Of a DNA stretch of 13,521 nucleotides, positions 11,181 through 13,521 are shown in pieces. How positions within the stretch are numbered: position 1 is the stretch's first letter; each line of letters opens with the position of its first letter. The notes beneath the pieces were generated by a model that worked only from the letters and a program-made list of their open reading frames with translations, did no database searches and was not told the origin of the DNA. The stretch covers positions 1 to 13,521 of the forward strand of contig DASTGO010000013.1 of the NCBI GenBank assembly GCA_035719045.1, in the 5' to 3' direction. The translations under genes and the position numbers were made by a program. Origin of the DNA: DASTGO01 sp035719045 (GTDB lineage: Bacteria; Actinomycetota; Actinomycetes; Actinomycetales; Kineosporiaceae).

Positions 11181-13521
11181 GTGCTCTCGTGGCTCCATCC
11201 GGGGCAGGTTGCTGCCGAAGACATCGACGTGCGTGTGCTGCTGGAAGCCGCCCGGGTGACCGAGCGGCCCGCGGGAGCGCCGACGCTGGTTCTCGTCCTG
11301 GCGGTCGTGCTGGTCGCCGCCGTCGTGGGTGTGCTCGCGCTCGGCGGCTTCGTGCTGTTCCGGCGGCTGCACCGGCCCGCGCCGCCCGTCCAGGGGATGA
11401 TCGGTCCGGTCGTCCCGGTCCGGGCTGTCACGAATCCGGAGGGACTTGACGCCGTCGAGTTCGACGACGAGGACGACACCTACGACGACGGGGAGGAGTT
11501 CCCGGACGAGGACGAGGGGACGCCCCCGGACGGTGGTCCCTCGGCGCACCCCGAGACCACGGTCGGTGAGCGGCCGCAGCAGCCGGCAGCCGGACCCTCT
11601 CCCGCCCCGTCGGCTCCTGCCCCGGTCGTGCCCGCCCCGTCGGTTCCTGCCCCGGTCGTGCCCGCCCCGTCGGTTCCTGCCCCGGTCGTGCCCGCCCCGT
11701 CGGTTCCTGCCCCGGTCGTGCCCGCCCCGTCGGTTCCTGCCCCGGTCCCGTCTGCCCCGGGCGTTCCACCTGGCCAGCTCGGCCCCATCCGGCGCGCACT
11801 CGACGTCCTGCCCGGCCGGGAGCGGTCCGGTCCGTTGTCCCGGCGCCGTGAGGCCGAGACCGCACGTCCGGCCCCGCCCCGGGTCTCGCGGCCGTCCCGC
11901 TTCTTCGAGGAGAGTGTCGACGAGGAGTTCTGGGAGGGGGAGCCGGGCCCACACGCGCACGCTCCGGCAGTGCCCGGCCGTCCCGCGTCCCGCCCGGCGG
12001 TTCCGGTCCCACCTGTGTCGGCAGGTTCGACGCCCGGCGCCCCGGCCGTCCCCGCACCTACGGTGCCGGGCCTGGCAGCACCGGCTCCGGTGACACCCGT
12101 ACCCGTGGTTCCGGCTCCTTCGGTGCCGGTGCCCGCGGTCCCGGTGCCCCCGCCGTCCGTGTCCGCTCCGGCACCGCCATCTGCGGCCCCGACCCCTGTG
12201 GCACCTGCATCCCTGCTCCCGGCACCCGTCACGCCTGAGACGGCGGTGCCTGCGCAGTTGCCCGTCCCCGCCGCCCGCGTGCCGGTTCCGTCCTGGCCCG
12301 CTCCCGTGGTGCCCATGCCTGCTGTGCCGGCTCCTGCCGCGCCCGTACCCGTGGTGCCCGCTCCGGTGGTGCCCGCCGCGCCCGTGCCCGCCGCGCCCGT
12401 GCCCGCCGCGCCCGTGCCGGTTCCGTCTTCGCCCGCTCCCGTGGTGCCCATGCCTGCCGCACCCGTGCCGGTGGCCCCTGCCCCGACCCTTCCGGTCGCG
12501 CGGCCCGTGACCATGTGGCCGCCCGCGGAGATCCCCTCCGGCGAGGACTCCCCTGCGGACGAGGTCACCGCCCCGGATCAGCCGACGGGTGCCGGCGAGG
12601 ACGGTTCCGGGGTCCCGTCGCCGGCTCAGCGTCGGCGCCTGCGCAACGCCTCACGGCGACTGGCGCGGGCCACCGATCGGACGGCGATCGCCCGGGCCAC
12701 GACCGAGGAGGCGGCTGCCCTGATCGCCGCCGACACTGCGGCCCTGGTGATCCGGTCGATCGAGGGACCTCGGGTGCTCTGGCAGCAGCCGGACGGCGCC
12801 GACCCGGCACGGACCTGGGGACCGGCCACGCTGGCCGCCCTGCTCGCGCTCGGCAGCCCCGTGCGGGAGGTCCTCGACGGCGACCCCCTGGCCGACGGTG
12901 CTGCGACGGCGCTGCTGGTCGTCCCGGTGGCCGCCGAGGGAACACCGGTCGGGGCGATCGTGGCCCGCCGGAGCACCTGCACGGCGTTCGCCGCGGCCGA
13001 CGAGGACGCCCTGGCCCGGCTTGCCCGGATGTCCGGCTCCGCCCTGGACGCCGCCGCCCGCAGGGGCCGGTCCGCCGCGGTCCCCGGCGCTGACCTGGTC
13101 ACCGGCTTCGCCACCAGGGACGGGCTGACCGCGGACCTGCAGTCGGCCCTGCGTTCGGCTCAGCAGCACGGGATGCCGATGAGCCTGGTCCTGCTGGAGA
13201 TCACCGGCCTGTCCCAGCTGCGACGGGAGCAGGGGCGTCCGGCGGCCGACCAGGTGCTGGCCGGGATCTGCGAGGTGCTCGCCCGGCGGCTGCGGGTCGG
13301 CGACGTGGGGTACCGGTTCGGGCATGACGAGCTCGCCTTCCTGCTGCCGCTGACCGGCCCTTCCGGGGCCCGTGCGGTGGCGGAACGGCTGACCGCCCTG
13401 CCGCTGGCCCTGGATGTTCCGCTGCCCGGCGGCGCCCGCGGAACCGCCGGCGGTCCGGCCGGGGCGAAGGCGACGGGTACGCCTGCGGCCAGGGCGGCGG
13501 GTAGGGGCGCCCGCCCGGCAC
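11181..13521 (+). CDS. Membrane-anchored GAF / degenerate GGDEF protein with long Pro-rich linker (3' end outside window)
   Basis: The frame is open from 11094 to the window end, 780 codons from GTG 11181, the first in-frame start after the TGA at 11091; GTG 11229 is an alternative. In order: a membrane helix (about 35-60), an acidic patch rich in Asp/Glu (93-113), a Pro/Ala/Val-rich linker with tandem repeats (about 140-460, broken by a charged RFFEESVDEEFWEGE island near 240-255), a GAF-like domain (about 480-630) and a GGDEF-like domain from D638. The signature is GHDEL (714-718) instead of GGDEF; the metal-site segment reads LEITGL instead of a D-I-D form, and the substrate Asn is Arg. 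The inhibitory-site RxxD is kept as RVGD (705-708) with normal spacing. It is thus likely a c-di-GMP receptor or scaffold rather than a cyclase. A Gly/Ala-rich stretch (743-780) starts before the usual end of the domain. The coding call is firm; the start is uncertain. Confidence 0.82.
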   Translation, partial: MLSWLHPGQVAAEDIDVRVLLEAARVTERPAGAPTLVLVLAVVLVAAVVGVLALGGFVLFRRLHRPAPPVQGMIGPVVPVRAVTNPEGLDAVEFDDEDDTYDDGEEFPDEDEGTPPDGGPSAHPETTVGERPQQPAAGPSPAPSAPAPVVPAPSVPAPVVPAPSVPAPVVPAPSVPAPVVPAPSVPAPVPSAPGVPPGQLGPIRRALDVLPGRERSGPLSRRREAETARPAPPRVSRPSRFFEESVDEEFWEGEPGPHAHAPAVPGRPASRPAVPVPPVSAGSTPGAPAVPAPTVPGLAAPAPVTPVPVVPAPSVPVPAVPVPPPSVSAPAPPSAAPTPVAPASLLPAPVTPETAVPAQLPVPAARVPVPSWPAPVVPMPAVPAPAAPVPVVPAPVVPAAPVPAAPVPAAPVPVPSSPAPVVPMPAAPVPVAPAPTLPVARPVTMWPPAEIPSGEDSPADEVTAPDQPTGAGEDGSGVPSPAQRRRLRNASRRLARATDRTAIARATTEEAAALIAADTAALVIRSIEGPRVLWQQPDGADPARTWGPATLAALLALGSPVREVLDGDPLADGAATALLVVPVAAEGTPVGAIVARRSTCTAFAAADEDALARLARMSGSALDAAARRGRSAAVPGADLVTGFATRDGLTADLQSALRSAQQHGMPMSLVLLEITGLSQLRREQGRPAADQVLAGICEVLARRLRVGDVGYRFGHDELAFLLPLTGPSGARAVAERLTALPLALDVPLPGGARGTAGGPAGAKATGTPAARAAGRGARPA
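11611..11757 (+). repeat. 30-bp tandem repeats encoding a Pro/Ala/Val decapeptide
   Basis: Units of 30 bp begin at 11611, 11641, 11671, 11701 and 11731. Units 2-4 are identical, unit 1 has one change and unit 5 diverges in its second half. Each encodes a decapeptide of the form S-V-P-A-P-V-V-P-A-P. Near-identical units point to recent expansion. Confidence 0.95.
12280..12458 (+). repeat. Further linker repeats: three 15-bp units inside a 47-bp duplication
   Basis: GCCCGCCGCGCCCGT occurs three times in a row at 12371-12385, 12386-12400 and 12401-12415 (A-P-V-P-A type pentapeptides). A 47-bp segment at 12280-12326 recurs at 12412-12458 with a few changes, giving PVPSxPAPVVPMPA twice. All unit lengths here keep the reading frame. 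Confidence 0.85.

Noticed and set aside
11480..12568. Minus-strand 362-residue Gly/Ala/Thr-repeat frame resembling PGRS or collagen-like proteins
   Set aside because: It is the mirror of the Pro/Ala/Val linker repeats of the plus-strand GAF/GGDEF gene, which alone has recognisable domains on both sides.

Overview
The window is very GC-rich and has features typical of a high-GC actinobacterium: GTG starts, a strong C/G bias at third codon positions, a DUF445 protein, a DUF2993/LmeA-like protein, a lipobox lipoprotein, DtxR/IdeR-type iron boxes, and a run of promoters of the -10 element / six bases / start codon type used for leaderless mRNAs. The genus cannot be named from the sequence. No tRNA, rRNA, CRISPR array, insertion sequence or integrase was seen.

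Layout. (1) 1-2751, minus strand: a ZIP-family metal transporter, a GNAT acetyltransferase and a FUSC/aromatic-acid-exporter-like membrane protein that runs off the left edge. Two tandem DtxR/IdeR-like boxes (2833-2871) sit upstream of the ZIP gene. (2) 3231-5342, plus strand: an LppX/LprG-like lipoprotein whose leader has three 9-bp half-sites able to form two competing hairpins, a strong terminator, then a membrane-anchored protein with a Pro/Gly/Gln repeat N-terminus. (3) 5513-8096, plus strand: a probable type II restriction-modification pair, a gamma-class N6-adenine methyltransferase followed by a candidate PD-(D/E)XK endonuclease; a perfect 20-bp tandem duplication covers their junction. 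(4) 8126-10168: divergent DUF2993 and DUF445 genes with a 96-bp shared promoter region. (5) 10252-10956: a second GNAT acetyltransferase with a stem-loop around its stop codon. (6) 11181 to the right edge, plus strand: a long open frame with no stop in the window, encoding one membrane helix, an acidic patch, a roughly 360-residue Pro/Ala/Val-rich linker built of tandem repeats, a GAF-like domain and a degenerate GGDEF domain (GHDEL) that keeps its RxxD inhibitory-site motif.

The two edge genes (FUSC-like and GGDEF-like) were translated by hand because both are cut by the window. The observations most worth following are the catalytically degenerate GGDEF protein with a retained c-di-GMP-binding motif, the duplication that creates a seven-codon mini-ORF between methylase and nuclease, and the regular xANNNT-N6-start promoter pattern at seven of the ten genes.
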